64,000 nt of DNA from JARIHD01 sp963815935 (GCA_963815935.1 CAWFIL010000006.1:62001-126000); one strand, 5' to 3'; positions 1 through 9,056 are shown, numbered from the stretch's first letter. Made by a program: numbers and translations. Notes: generated from the letters alone by a model not told the origin.

Positions 1-1
1 T

Positions 2-1078
2 ACGGTTCTGGTCAAAACCTCGGGAGTACCAGGTAGCCGGATGGGCGCTCCGTATATAACGAGCACACAATTATTCTTTGCACTGATAAAGCCGATGGGC
101 AACGTCACGATCGGTGTTACCGGCACCAAAGGCAAGACCACGACGTCGAGCCTGATAGCCGCCATGCTGCAACAAGCTGGCAAAGAAGTCATCTTGTGCG
201 GCAACATCGGCAAGGCTATGATTACCTATCTGGACGAGGCCACCCCGGCGGCCATTTTTGTGATTGAGCTGAGCAGCTACCAGCTAGATGAGCTGCGAGT
301 CAGCCCGCATATTGGCTGCGTAACCAACCTATACAACGATCACGTCGATTACCATGGGTCGCAAGATGCCTACTGGGAGGCAAAACACCACATCGTGGAG
401 TTTATGGAGCCTGACGATGTGTTTGTCTATAACCCTGACTTTGATCTCTGCATCCGCTGGGCCGAGGACAGCCGGGCGAGAACGATTGCCATTGATACCA
501 GCGAGTCGCTGGATATGTCCAAGACCAAGCTGCTTGGTGAGCACAATCGCCTCAATGCCATTATGGCTAAGGCTGCTGCGATGCAAGCTGGCGCCGACGA
601 GGCCGCCTGTATTGCGGCTCTCGACGGGTTTGAACCAGTCACACACCGACTGCAGAAGGTAGCTACCGTTGGTGGTGTGACCTTTATCGACGACGCTATA
701 GCTTCACAGCCAGAGGCGGCGATTGCCGGCATCGAGGCGGTATCCAAAGAAGTTGGCCCTATCGGGGCGGTGCTACTAGGCGGCAAAGACCGCGATTACG
801 ACTATGTACCACTGATGCAGAAGTTGGCCGATGTCAACGTACCTGCGCTGGTACTTTTCCCCGATACAGCGGCCAAAATGAAGGCTGCCATGCCTAGCGG
901 CTATGCACCACGCCTCCTCGAAACAGAGAGTATGGACGAGGCCGTTACCTGGACCGCTCAACAAGCGCCGAAGGGTTCTGCGGTGCTACTGAGCACCGGT
1001 GCGCCTAGTTATTCTCTGTGGAAAGACTTCGAAGAGAAAGGCGACCAATTTCAGGCTGCCGTCAGACGTCTAGGCTAA
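2..1078 (+). CDS. murD: UDP-N-acetylmuramoyl-L-alanine--D-glutamate ligase (MurD), 5' end outside window
   Basis: Cytoplasmic Mur ligase that adds D-glutamate to UDP-MurNAc-L-Ala in peptidoglycan synthesis. The frame is open from base 2, so the N-terminal UDP-binding domain lies mostly upstream of the window; the ATG at 41 is internal. Visible features: P-loop GVTGTKGKTTT, the SSYQL segment, NLYNDHVDYHG in the central ATPase domain, and a C-terminal domain with GGKDRDYDY and STGAPSYSLWKDFEEKGDQF, which match MurD better than MurC, MurE or MurF. About 359 residues are seen against roughly 450 for the family. Confidence 0.9.
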   Translation, partial: TVLVKTSGVPGSRMGAPYITSTQLFFALIKPMGNVTIGVTGTKGKTTTSSLIAAMLQQAGKEVILCGNIGKAMITYLDEATPAAIFVIELSSYQLDELRVSPHIGCVTNLYNDHVDYHGSQDAYWEAKHHIVEFMEPDDVFVYNPDFDLCIRWAEDSRARTIAIDTSESLDMSKTKLLGEHNRLNAIMAKAAAMQAGADEAACIAALDGFEPVTHRLQKVATVGGVTFIDDAIASQPEAAIAGIEAVSKEVGPIGAVLLGGKDRDYDYVPLMQKLADVNVPALVLFPDTAAKMKAAMPSGYAPRLLETESMDEAVTWTAQQAPKGSAVLLSTGAPSYSLWKDFEEKGDQFQAAVRRLG

Positions 1079-1099
1079 CCGCCACCCCCGTAAGCTCTA

Positions 1100-1128
1100 T
1101 TGACAAATGAAAGCATAAGTGCTATTAT
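1100..1128 (+). promoter_or_regulatory. Sigma-70-type promoter for the YkgJ-like gene
   Basis: TTGACA (1100-1105), 17-base spacer, TATTAT (1123-1128). The predicted start of transcription falls within a base or two of the ATG at 1137, so the mRNA should be leaderless. No Shine-Dalgarno sequence is visible. Confidence 0.75.
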
Positions 1129-1136
1129 AGCGCTCT

Positions 1137-1562
1137 ATGATTGAGCTAGGAAAACAGCACAACTGTGGCAACTGTCTGGCCTTATGCTGCCGTAAGGGCG
1201 TACAGATGCCGCTATCCGATGCCGATGCCGACTTTATGCGCCGAGGCGGTACCGATTTATCGGAAGTGGAAGCTCCGAAGCCGGAAGCAACGCGCCGGGT
1301 TAAGTTTTTGCCGCTTATTACACGCACCGAACCCGCCCAGGATGGCCGCTATCGCTTAGAGTCCGACTGTGGGTATCTGACCATCGACCCCAACAGCGGT
1401 CAGCAGATCTGTAGCGCTTACGAAGACGCGGAGCGTCCGTCGGTCTGCGATCAGTTCAAGGCCGGCGATTACGGCTGTATGACTATGCGCCTTCTTGGCG
1501 GCGTGGATTCCGGTGATGAATACGACCTGTATTTGGCAAAATCCGCAGCCGGAGAATTGTAG
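1137..1562 (+). CDS. YkgJ family cysteine-cluster protein
   Basis: A 141-residue cytoplasmic protein with the N-terminal CGNCLALCC cluster (about residues 10-18) and further cysteines at SDCGYL, QICSAY, SVCDQF and GDYGC. This pattern is typical of the YkgJ/UPF0153 family, thought to bind a metal or Fe-S cluster; its function is unknown. It stands alone between murD and the ribosomal operon, with its own strong promoter ending 8 bases before the ATG. Confidence 0.8.
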   Translation: MIELGKQHNCGNCLALCCRKGVQMPLSDADADFMRRGGTDLSEVEAPKPEATRRVKFLPLITRTEPAQDGRYRLESDCGYLTIDPNSGQQICSAYEDAERPSVCDQFKAGDYGCMTMRLLGGVDSGDEYDLYLAKSAAGEL

Positions 1563-1575
1563 AATTGTCTACATA

Positions 1576-1605
1576 TTGACAAGGGGTAGCGACTTCTGTT
1601 ACGAT
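1576..1605 (+). promoter_or_regulatory. Promoter of the S10/spc ribosomal-protein operon
   Basis: TTGACA (1576-1581), 18-base spacer, TACGAT (1600-1605). It would give a leader of about 150 bases before rplC, long for this genome and therefore a candidate site for ribosomal-protein feedback control. Confidence 0.7.
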
Positions 1606-1733
1606 GTAACGGTATCACAAATTTCTGTACTTGGTGATTTGGAGAGGTCGCGGCTATAACAGAGGCGAAACCATCCGGAGCCGAGCGTTTTTATATCTCA
1701 CGTATAAAACGAGCGGCACAGAATAAAACATAC

Positions 1734-1755
1734 TATGGGAGCCCAAGTGCCCATA
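1734..1755 (+). promoter_or_regulatory. Leader hairpin next to the rplC ribosome binding site
   Basis: TATGGG (1734-1739) can pair with CCCATA (1750-1755), just upstream of the GGAG at 1757-1760 and the rplC ATG. It could affect translation initiation. No family of ribosomal leader was recognised. Confidence 0.4.
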
Positions 1756-1765
1756 TGGAGAAACT

Positions 1766-2377
1766 ATGAAAGCATTAATCACTCGAAAGGTTGGCATGAC
1801 CAGCACTATCGCAGACGATGGTGTTGTGACTGCTGTTACCCTGCTTTCCGCTAGTCCTTGTGTTATTACACAAGTCAAAACAACAGAGACGGATGGCTAC
1901 CAGGCAGTCCAGCTCGGTTTTGAGGAAGGCAAGAATACTGCCAAGGCTCAAGCGGGACATTTTAAGGCTGCCGGTATTACCCCAAAGATTGTGCGTGAAG
2001 TACGCGTCGACGAAATCTCAGAGGACCTCAAAGTTGGTGAATCACTCAACACAGAGGTCTTTTCTGTAGGTGACGAAATCGACGTAACCGGCACTTCCAA
2101 GGGTAAGGGTTGGGCTGGTACCATCAAGCGCCACAACTTCCACCGCGGTCGCAAGACCCACGGTGGCCGCTCATACCGCCGCGTCGGTTCTATCGGTTCT
2201 ATGTACCCTCAGAAGATTTTCAAGGGTAAGAAGATGGCCGGCCAGATGGGTAACGAGCAAGTTACGGTCAAGAACCTCAAAGTTGTTTTGGTAGATCCGG
2301 AAAACAACATCATCGGCGTTACAGGTGCTGTACCTGGCCCACGTAAGGGTATCGTCGTTATCAAGGAGGCTAAGTAA
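1766..2377 (+). CDS. rplC: 50S ribosomal protein L3
   Basis: Large-subunit protein uL3, an early assembly factor near the peptidyl-transferase centre. 203 residues starting MKALITRKVGMTS. The conserved central loop (KGKGWAGTIKRHNF, RGRKTHGGRSYRRVGSIG) and the C-terminal VPGPRKGIVVI are present. GGAG lies 5 bases before the ATG. It is the first gene of the operon; the usual upstream rpsJ (S10) is not in the window. Confidence 0.97.
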   Translation: MKALITRKVGMTSTIADDGVVTAVTLLSASPCVITQVKTTETDGYQAVQLGFEEGKNTAKAQAGHFKAAGITPKIVREVRVDEISEDLKVGESLNTEVFSVGDEIDVTGTSKGKGWAGTIKRHNFHRGRKTHGGRSYRRVGSIGSMYPQKIFKGKKMAGQMGNEQVTVKNLKVVLVDPENNIIGVTGAVPGPRKGIVVIKEAK

Positions 2378-2379
2378 TC

Positions 2380-3039
2380 ATGGCCGCTACAACAGCACCA
2401 ACCTATACAAAGGCAGGCGCCAAGGCAGCTACCGCTGCTAAGCTAGACGCTTCTGTCTTTGCTGTCATGCCACAAAACCACGAGCTCCTTAAGCTTGCTT
2501 ACACTGCATACCTTGCTAACGGCCGCGAAAACTTGGCAAAGACCAAAACTCGCGGTCTTGTTAGTGGTGGTGGTAAGAAGCCTTGGAAGCAAAAGGGTAC
2601 CGGCCGCGCACGTTTCGGCTCTAGCCGTAACCCAATTTGGCGTGGTGGTGGCATTGCGTTCGGTCCAACCGGCGTAGAGAACTACACCAAGAAGATCCAC
2701 GTCGCTGCCAAGCGTCAAGCTATCCGCCAGGCACTGAGCCTTGCGGCTAGTGAGGGCCAGATCAAGGTAGTTGATGAGTTCGTTAACAAGGATGGCAAAG
2801 TTGCTGAAACTGTTAAGTTTTTGAACAAGATCGAAGCCAAGGGCTCAGTGCTGCTAGTGCTTGAGCACAAGGACGAGGCCGCGCTACGTGCTACCGACAA
2901 CTTGCAGAACGTTAAGACCGTACAGGCTATGTACCTGAACGTTTACGACGTACTGAACAGTGATGTCATTGTTATCACCAAGAGAGCTCTTGAGATGGTT
3001 AACGAATGGCTCGGCGCTAAGACCAAGGAGGAGAAGTAA
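2380..3039 (+). CDS. rplD: 50S ribosomal protein L4
   Basis: uL4, 219 residues, intact. It carries the tunnel-loop motif TRGLVSGGGKKPWKQKGTGRARFGSSRNPIWRGGG split over its extended arm, with a Rossmann-like globular part after it. In many bacteria L4 also represses its own operon; the long leader before rplC may be relevant. Two bases separate it from rplC and its stop overlaps the rplW start. Confidence 0.96.
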   Translation: MAATTAPTYTKAGAKAATAAKLDASVFAVMPQNHELLKLAYTAYLANGRENLAKTKTRGLVSGGGKKPWKQKGTGRARFGSSRNPIWRGGGIAFGPTGVENYTKKIHVAAKRQAIRQALSLAASEGQIKVVDEFVNKDGKVAETVKFLNKIEAKGSVLLVLEHKDEAALRATDNLQNVKTVQAMYLNVYDVLNSDVIVITKRALEMVNEWLGAKTKEEK

Positions 3040-3389
3040 TGGACAAGTTCATGGTCTTAAAACCTCGTATCAGCGAAAAGACTTATATGATGAGCGAAGC
3101 TACTCGTACTTACGTTGTAGAGGTACCTGGTGACGCCAACAAAGACACTGTCGCAAAGGCTGTAACTGCCCAGTTCGGCGTAACCGTCGAGACCGTTAAC
3201 ATCATTGTTGTTAAGGGTAAGGCTAAGCGCACCATCCGTAAGGGTGGTCGTCCAACCCAAGGCCGCCGTTCTGACTTCAAGAAGGCTTATGTAACCCTAA
3301 AGGAAGGCGACAAGTTGCCATTCTTTGCTGAGCCCGAAGAAGAAAAGAAGGACAAGAAATCGGCTAAGAAAGAGAAGGAGACTAAGTAA
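3039..3389 (+). CDS. rplW: 50S ribosomal protein L23
   Basis: uL23, at the exit of the nascent-peptide tunnel. 116 residues with the typical start LKPRISEKT and the RNA-binding KGKAKRTIRKGGRPTQGRRSDFKKAYVTLKEG region. The last 20 or so residues form a Lys/Glu-rich tail absent from most bacterial L23 proteins. One-base overlaps join it to rplD and rplB, which indicates translational coupling. Confidence 0.95.
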   Translation: MDKFMVLKPRISEKTYMMSEATRTYVVEVPGDANKDTVAKAVTAQFGVTVETVNIIVVKGKAKRTIRKGGRPTQGRRSDFKKAYVTLKEGDKLPFFAEPEEEKKDKKSAKKEKETK

Positions 3390-4225
3390 TGCCCATTAAA
3401 GCATATAAGCCAACCACTCCTGCTCGTCGCGGTATGACCACGCTTTCCACAAGCGAGATCACTACCAAGAAGCCACTACGTTCTCTTATTGTTGCCAAGC
3501 GCGCTCAAAACGGCCGCAACAACCAGGGTCGTATTACCACTCGTCATAAGGGTGGTGGTGCGCGCCGCTTCTATCGTTTGGTTAACTTTAAGCTAGCATC
3601 TGGTACGACTGCCGTAATCGAGCACATCGAGTACGATCCAAACCGTTCAGCACGCATTGCACGTATTAAGGACCAGACTGGTACGTACCACTATATCCTT
3701 GCTGCTAACGGCATGCAGGTTGGCCAGACTATCACTAGCGGTGAAGAAGCTCCAATCGAGAACGGCAACCGTTTGCCTCTTAAGAACATTCCAGTTGGTT
3801 GCTACCATCCACGCTATCGAAATGCAGCCAGGCAAGGGCGCCCAAATGGTGCGTTCTGCTGGTAATAGTGCGCAGCTGATGGCTAAAGAGGGCGACTACG
3901 CCCAGGTACGTCTCCCATCGGTGAAGTTCGCTTGGTGAACATGGAATGTACTGCCAGTATCGGCGTCGTCGGCAACGAACAGCATCAAAACGTTAAGATC
4001 GGTAAAGCTGGTCGCAACCGTCACATGGGTATTCGCCCATCTGTCCGTGGTGTTGTTATGAACGCCGTAGACCACCCACACGGTGGTGGTGACGGTGGCC
4101 GTCACCGTATGGCTAAGGCGCCTCGTACTCCATGGGGTCAGAAGACGCTTGGATTCAAGACCCGTCGCCGCAAGAGCACCAGTCAGTTTATCGTAAGAAG
4201 CCGTCACGCGGCCAAGAGAAAGTAA
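3389..4225 (+). CDS. rplB: 50S ribosomal protein L2, with two compensating frameshifts
   Basis: uL2, needed for subunit association and peptidyl transfer. The N-terminal half reads normally to about 3800. An extra T near 3803 then shifts the frame (the next frame gives HAIEMQPGKGAQMVRSAG), and a missing G near 3917 shifts it back to LVNMECTASIGVVGNEQ and the catalytic-site loop VDHPHGGGDGGRH. The total of 837 bases is a multiple of three, giving about 279 residues as expected. The shifts are most likely sequence errors. Confidence 0.92.
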
Positions 4226-4240
4226 GGTAGGTAGAAGGAT

Positions 4241-4516
4241 ATGAGTCGTTCACTTAAAAAAGGACCATTTATCGACCCCAAGCTTGCCAAGAAAGTGGAG
4301 CGCTTGGGTGCCGAAGATCGTACCATTATCAAGACCTGGGCTCGTGCAAGCACTATTTCTCCTGAATTTGTTGGTCGCACCATTGCCGTTCACAACGGTA
4401 AGGTACATGTACCGGTATTTGTTACCGAAAACATGGTCGGTCACAAACTTGGCGAATTTTCTCCAACCCGCAAGTTCCGTTCACACGGTGGTAAGTTAGC
4501 TAAGGGTAAGAAGTAG
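4241..4516 (+). CDS. rpsS: 30S ribosomal protein S19
   Basis: uS19 in the head of the small subunit. 91 residues, intact, with SRSLKKGPFID at the start, the central TWARASTISPEFVGRTIAVHNGK and the C-terminal GHKLGEFSPTRKFRSHGG. Fifteen bases from rplB with an AGAAGGA site before the ATG. Confidence 0.96.
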   Translation: MSRSLKKGPFIDPKLAKKVERLGAEDRTIIKTWARASTISPEFVGRTIAVHNGKVHVPVFVTENMVGHKLGEFSPTRKFRSHGGKLAKGKK

Positions 4517-4523
4517 GTACGTC

Positions 4524-4901
4524 ATGGCAGTTAAAGCAATCGCAAACGGAGTACGCATGAGCCCACGTAAGGTGGCCGTTGTTGCTGCTCTCGTCCGTGG
4601 CCGTACTGTAGAAGACGCCGTAACTATCCTCCAGCACGCTCCACGTCGTGGACCTGCATTGGCGATCAAGAAGGTTATTGAGAGTGCTGCAGCCAATGCT
4701 GACCACAATCACAACCTTAAGCCCGGTACGCTGAATATTGTTGAGATTACGGTAAACGCAGGCCCACGCCTGAAGCGTTATCGCCCAGCAGCCCACGGCC
4801 GCGCGTTGCCATTCCAGCGCCGCACCAGCCACATCCGTGTGGTAGTCGACGGTGAAGAGCGCGCCAAGAAGCCAGCTAAGACCGAGAAGGAGACAAAGTA
4901 A
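4524..4901 (+). CDS. rplV: 50S ribosomal protein L22
   Basis: uL22, which lines the exit tunnel. 125 residues: RMSPRKVAVVAALVRGR, the beta-hairpin region around NAGPRLKRYRPAAHGRALPFQRRTSHIRVVV, and a short Lys-rich tail (AKKPAKTEKETK) of the kind seen on several proteins of this operon. Its last base overlaps the rpsC start. Confidence 0.95.
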   Translation: MAVKAIANGVRMSPRKVAVVAALVRGRTVEDAVTILQHAPRRGPALAIKKVIESAAANADHNHNLKPGTLNIVEITVNAGPRLKRYRPAAHGRALPFQRRTSHIRVVVDGEERAKKPAKTEKETK

Positions 4902-5529
4902 TGGGCCAAAAAGTAAATCCAATTAGCATGCGTCTCCAGGTCAACAAGGACTGGCGCAGCAAATGGTTTGTAGGCAAGCGCGAATACGCAAACTACCTAG
5001 CTCAGGACCTGCAAGTACGCCGCATGATCCAGAACAAGCTGGGCAGCCGTGCTGCAATTAACAAAGTTGATATCGAGCGTTCACCAAACCTTGTAACTGT
5101 TACTATTCCAACCGCTAAGGCTGGTGTAGTAATTGGTCGTGGTGGTTCGGGCGCGCAGGAGCTAAAGGCCGCAATCGAAAAGATCTATGGCGTAGCTACT
5201 CGCGTTAACATCGAAGAAATCAAGAAGCCAGAGCTGTACGCCAAGTTGGTTGCCGAGAATATTGCCCACCAGCTGGAGCGTCGTATGAGCTTCCGCCGCG
5301 CTATCAAGAGTCATCCGCCGCTACTATGCGCGCTGGTGCAAAAGGTATTCGTATTGAGGTTGCTGGTCGTTTGAACGGTGCCGAAATGAGCCGCCGCGAA
5401 AAGGAAGTAGCCGGTACTGTGCCACTACACACCCTTCGTGCTGATATTGATTACGCTGATGTTGCTGCCAAGACAGCTGCCGGTATCATCGGTGTTAAGG
5501 TTTGGATTTACAAAGGGGAGGTAGCCTAA
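4901..5529 (+). CDS. rpsC: 30S ribosomal protein S3, one frameshift
   Basis: uS3 at the mRNA entry site. The KH domain with GVVIGRGGSGAQELKAAIEKI is intact. After SFRRAIKS (about 5311) one base is missing; the protein continues in the next frame as MRAGAKGIRIEVAGRLNGAEMSRREKEVAGTVPLHTLRADIDYA to the stop at 5529. Expected length is about 210 residues. A sequencing deletion is far more likely than a real loss of an essential gene. Confidence 0.92.
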
Positions 5530-5530
5530 C

Positions 5531-5943
5531 ATGTTAATCCCCAATCGAACTAAGTACCGCAAGGTCCGCAAAGGCCGCGTAAACGGTCCAGCAACCAGCG
5601 GCAACTACATTGCCTTCGGCGAATTTGCGTTGCAGGCTCAGGGCCACGAACGCATTACTTCCCGCCAAATCGAGTCTGCCCGTCAGGCTATGACCCGCTA
5701 CATCAAGCGTGGTGGTAAGATTTGGATTCGCATTTTTCCACACACACCTGTTACCCGAAGCCGCAGGACGTAAAGATGGGTAGCGGTAAGGGCAACCCTG
5801 AGTTTTTTGTCGCTAAAGTTAAGCCAGGCACTATCATGTTTGAAATGCAGGGCGTTAGCGAAGAAATAGCTCGCGAAGCTATGCGTCTGGCAGCTCACAA
5901 GTTGCCTGTTAAGACTAAATTCTTGGTGAAGGAGGATGCGTAA
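5531..5943 (+). CDS. rplP: 50S ribosomal protein L16, one frameshift
   Basis: uL16, in the A-site region. The start MLIPNRTKYRKVRKGR and ITSRQIESARQAMTRYIKRGGKIWIRIFPH are clear. One base is missing near 5755, after which PQDVKMGSGKGNPEFFVAKVKPGTIMFE continues to the stop at 5943. Expected length is about 138 residues, normal for L16. Confidence 0.92.
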
Positions 5944-5944
5944 T

Positions 5945-6145
5945 ATGAAAATCGCTGAAATCCGCAAGCTGTCCACAGCAGAACTGACCACCGAGAGCAC
6001 CAAATTGCGCGAAGAGATTGCAGAACTTAAGCGTCGCCTATCAACCGGCGAAGTCCAAAATGTGCGTGTTATCCGTAACAAGCGCAAGGATCTTGCTCGA
6101 GTGTTAACCGTTTTGGGCGAGCAACTCGCAAAGGAGAACATGTAA
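5945..6145 (+). CDS. rpmC: 50S ribosomal protein L29
   Basis: uL29, 66 residues, at the tunnel exit beside L23. Typical content: IRKLSTAELTTESTKLREEIAELKRRLSTGEVQNVRVIRNKRKDLARVLTVL. The ATG at 5945 is chosen because it follows the L16 stop by one base; an ATG nine bases earlier would overlap rplP. Confidence 0.93.
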   Translation: MKIAEIRKLSTAELTTESTKLREEIAELKRRLSTGEVQNVRVIRNKRKDLARVLTVLGEQLAKENM

Positions 6146-6463
6146 TGGCAAGACGATCACAGGAATTGTGTCTTCCAAGAAGACCGACAAGACCATCGTC
6201 GTAACTGAGCAGTACGCCAGACTCACCCTCTGTACCGCAAGCAGTACACGGTGACGAAGAAGTTCATGGCTCACGACGAGAACAACGAAGCCCAAGAGGG
6301 TGACAAAGTTGTTATTGTCGAGACTCGACCGATTAGTGCCCGTAAGCATTTCAAACTGGATCGCGTTGTCGAGAAGGCTGGTGTTAAGCACGTAGAGGCC
6401 GAAACCCCAGTTATCGTAGAAGCAGATGCGCCCGAAACCGCTAAGGCGGGGGAGGACAAATAG
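6145..6463 (+). CDS. rpsQ: 30S ribosomal protein S17, frameshifted
   Basis: uS17. The ATG at 6145 overlaps the L29 stop. A shift near 6152 leads to TITGIVSSKKTDKTIVVT and another near 6210-6230 to THPLYRKQYTVTKKFMAHDENNEAQEGDKVVIVETRPISARKHFKL. The C-terminus has an acidic and Ala-rich extension of about 25 residues beyond the usual S17 end. The annotated span covers all three frames. Confidence 0.88.
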
Positions 6464-6464
6464 T

Positions 6465-6833
6465 ATGATTCAGCAAGAATCACGCCTCAACGTCTGTGAC
6501 AACAGCGGTGCCAAAGAAATTTTGTGTATCCGAGTCCTTGGTGGCACCCGCCGTCGTTACGCTCACGTTGGTGATATTATCGTGGCTACGGTAAAGCAAG
6601 CTAACCCCCAGGGTAACGTCAAGAAGAAGAGCGTAGTTAAGGCTGTAGTTGTACGCACCACGAAGGAAATCCGTCGCAAGGACGGTAGCACCATCAAGTT
6701 CGACGACAACGCCGCCGTTATTATCGGTGACGACAAATTGCCAAAGGCTACCCGTATCTTCGGACCAGTACCACGCGAATTGCGTGACCTCGGCTACGCC
6801 AAGATCATTAGCCTAGCACCGGAGGTACTATAA
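6465..6833 (+). CDS. rplN: 50S ribosomal protein L14
   Basis: uL14, 122 residues, exactly the normal length: MIQQESRLNVCDNSGAKEILCIRVLGG at the start and KIISLAPEVL at the end. Start chosen at 6465, one base after the S17 stop; the frame stays open upstream but the extra residues match nothing in L14. Confidence 0.96.
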   Translation: MIQQESRLNVCDNSGAKEILCIRVLGGTRRRYAHVGDIIVATVKQANPQGNVKKKSVVKAVVVRTTKEIRRKDGSTIKFDDNAAVIIGDDKLPKATRIFGPVPRELRDLGYAKIISLAPEVL

Positions 6834-6834
6834 T

Positions 6835-7191
6835 ATGGACAAGCAAATCTTTAAGATTCGTCTAAAGAAGGGCGATACTGTAGTAGTACGCACTGGCAAA
6901 TACAAGGGCCAGACTGGCAAGGTAGTCGCTACGCACCCAAGCCTGAACAAGGTAACTGTTGAAGGCATCAACATTGTTAAGAAACATGTTAAGCCGAACA
7001 AAACTTATCCACAGGGTGGCATCATCGAGATGACCAAGCCGATTTGGGTAAGCAAGGTTGCTATTGTTGACCCATCAACCAAAAAGGCTAGCCGAATTGG
7101 TTACAACGTCGACAAAGACGGCAACAAGTCCCGCGTCTTTAAGGGCAGCGGCAAGGAGATTCTGGGAAGGACAAAAAATAATGGCAGATAA
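6835..7191 (+). CDS. rplX: 50S ribosomal protein L24
   Basis: uL24, an assembly initiator. The KOW motif is visible (KKGDTVVVRTGKYKGQTGKVVATHPSLNKVTVEGINIVKKHVKP). 118 residues. The reading frame runs 11 bases into rplE. This could be natural, or a shift near the A-rich stretch at 7171-7179 may have removed an earlier stop. Confidence 0.94.
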   Translation: MDKQIFKIRLKKGDTVVVRTGKYKGQTGKVVATHPSLNKVTVEGINIVKKHVKPNKTYPQGGIIEMTKPIWVSKVAIVDPSTKKASRIGYNVDKDGNKSRVFKGSGKEILGRTKNNGR

Positions 7192-7792
7192 GAAAGCAAC
7201 TACCCCAATAGCAACTACCGCTCGCTTGCGCGAGCTGTACAACAGCAAGTATGCTCCCGAGCTCATGAAAGAGTTGGGTCTTGCCAACGTAAACCAGATC
7301 CCTCGCCTGGAGAAGATCACCGTAAATGTCGGTCTTGGTAAGGCTAAAGACGACAAGAAAGTCATCGAAGCTGCCAGGAACACTCTGATCAAGATCACTG
7401 GCCAGAAGCCAGTTGATACTATCGCCAAGCTGTCTATCGCTGGCTTTAAGCTTCGCGAAGGCAACAAGATTGGCCTTAAGGTAACCCTTCGTGGCGACCG
7501 GATGTACGAATTTCTCGACCGTTTGGTAACTATCGTGTTGCCTCGTCTGCGCGACTTCCATGGCGTAAAGGCTACAGCTTTTGACCGTCAGGGCAACTAC
7601 AGCCTCGGCATGGTTGATCAATCCGTATTTCCAGAACTTACCTTTGAGGAAACAACCACAGCTCACGGTCTGCAGGCCGTCTTTACGATCCGTTCGCATG
7701 GTCCTGCTGACTCGAAAGCCTTGTTGACCAAGTTCGGTATGCCATTTGAAAAACCCGCACGCGAAGTGGGCCAAATAAAGGAGGCCAAGTAA
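7181..7792 (+). CDS. rplE: 50S ribosomal protein L5
   Basis: uL5, which binds 5S rRNA in the central protuberance. 203 residues from the ATG at 7181 (AGGA-type site upstream, MADKKATTPIATTARLRELY). Conserved parts: NQIPRLEKITVNVGLG, SIAGFKLREGNKIGLKVTLRGDRMYEFLDRLV, LPRLRDFHG. The frame is open further upstream, but that part overlaps rplX and is not L5-like. Confidence 0.95.
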   Translation: MADKKATTPIATTARLRELYNSKYAPELMKELGLANVNQIPRLEKITVNVGLGKAKDDKKVIEAARNTLIKITGQKPVDTIAKLSIAGFKLREGNKIGLKVTLRGDRMYEFLDRLVTIVLPRLRDFHGVKATAFDRQGNYSLGMVDQSVFPELTFEETTTAHGLQAVFTIRSHGPADSKALLTKFGMPFEKPAREVGQIKEAK

Positions 7793-7793
7793 T

Positions 7794-8063
7794 ATGGCTA
7801 GGAAATCGAACATTGCTCGTGACCTCAAGCGCGCCAAGATGCACGCCAAGTACGCCGCCAAGCGTGCTGAGCTCAAGGCTCTTGGTGACTCAGAAGGTCT
7901 AGCTAAGTTGCCTCGCAACTCAAGCCCAACCCGTCTAAAAAACCGCTGTGTTGAGACCGGCCGTCCACACGCCTACATGCGTACCTTCGGCTTAAGCCGT
8001 CTTTCGTTCCGCGAACACGCAAGCAAGGGTGAAATCCCTGGCGTAACTAAGGCCAGCTGGTAG
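7794..8063 (+). CDS. rpsN: 30S ribosomal protein S14, zinc-free form
   Basis: uS14, 89 residues. It has the long, C-minus form: the RLKNRCVETGRPHAYMRTFGLSRLSFREHASKGEIPGVTKASW region lacks the two CxxC zinc pairs of the short form. AAGGAGG precedes it within the rplE tail. Confidence 0.95.
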   Translation: MARKSNIARDLKRAKMHAKYAAKRAELKALGDSEGLAKLPRNSSPTRLKNRCVETGRPHAYMRTFGLSRLSFREHASKGEIPGVTKASW

Positions 8064-8075
8064 AAAGGAATCAGA

Positions 8076-8480
8076 ATGAGCAATATCACTTCAACCGATC
8101 CAATCGCCGACATGCTGACCCGCATCCGTAATGCAATCAACGTGCGCAAGGCCGAGGTTACTATGCCACATTCAAAGGCCAAGGAAGCTGTCGCTGCCTT
8201 GCTAAAGAAGAGTGGCTTTGTGGCCGAAGTACATGTCAGCGACGCAACTATTGGTAAGACCCTCAAGGTTGTTATCAATGGCGAAAACGAAAACGCTCGG
8301 ATTACCGAGATCGTTCGCCTCAGCAAACCAGGACGCCGCTACTACGCGGGCGCAGCCGAAATCCCTACCGTTATGCGCGGTCGTGGTGTGGTCATCGTAT
8401 CGACCTCTAAGGGTCTGATGACTGGCCAGGACGCCAAGAAGCAGGGCATTGGTGGTGAGCTGATCTGCAAGGTATATTAG
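8076..8480 (+). CDS. rpsH: 30S ribosomal protein S8
   Basis: uS8, central-domain assembly protein. 134 residues, intact: DPIADMLTRIRNAINVRKAEVTMPHSKAK at the start, SKPGRRYYAGAAEIPTVMRGRGVVIVSTSKGLMTGQDA and GGELICKVY at the end. In many bacteria S8 controls the spc operon. AAAGGA lies upstream. Confidence 0.96.
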   Translation: MSNITSTDPIADMLTRIRNAINVRKAEVTMPHSKAKEAVAALLKKSGFVAEVHVSDATIGKTLKVVINGENENARITEIVRLSKPGRRYYAGAAEIPTVMRGRGVVIVSTSKGLMTGQDAKKQGIGGELICKVY

Positions 8481-8508
8481 TAAGGTTTAATAAAAGATAG
8501 GAAAATCG

Positions 8509-9048
8509 ATGAGTCGAGTAGGAAAACTACCCATCAACATCCCAAGTGGTGTGACAATCACTGTCGACCCCGATTTCGTTACTGTCGCAGGTTCCAAGGG
8601 TACCCTCAAGCAGTTTACGATGCCGGGCGTAACAGTTACTGTCGACGGTAACGTCGCAACTGTCACCCGCGACAACGATGAAGCCGTCAACCGTGCCAAG
8701 CACGGTCTGATGCGCGCCCTTGTTAACAATATGGTTACGGGTGTAAGCCAGGGCTTCAGCAAGCAGCTGGAGATCAACGGTGTAGGCTACCGCGCAGCAA
8801 TGCAGGGTACCGACATCAAGTTGAATCTTGGTTTTTCACACGATGTTATTTACAAACTGCCCCAAGGCATCACTGCTACTATCGAACAGAACAAGATTAC
8901 TGTTACTGGCATCGACAAGCAGCAGGTGGGCCAAGTAGCTGCCGAAATCCGCGCGCTTAAGAAGCCTGAACCTTACAAGGGTAAGGGCATCAAGTACGCC
9001 GACGAGCGCATTCTACGCAAGAGCGGTAAATCAGGTAAGGATAAGTAG
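8509..9048 (+). CDS. rplF: 50S ribosomal protein L6
   Basis: uL6, near the factor-binding site. 179 residues: MSRVGKLPINIPSGVTITV, INGVGYRAAMQGTDIKLNLGFSH and the C-terminal PEPYKGKGIKYADERILRKSGKSGK. Twenty-eight bases follow rpsH, with AGATAGGAAA before the ATG. Confidence 0.96.
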   Translation: MSRVGKLPINIPSGVTITVDPDFVTVAGSKGTLKQFTMPGVTVTVDGNVATVTRDNDEAVNRAKHGLMRALVNNMVTGVSQGFSKQLEINGVGYRAAMQGTDIKLNLGFSHDVIYKLPQGITATIEQNKITVTGIDKQQVGQVAAEIRALKKPEPYKGKGIKYADERILRKSGKSGKDK

Positions 9049-9056
9049 GTAAGAGT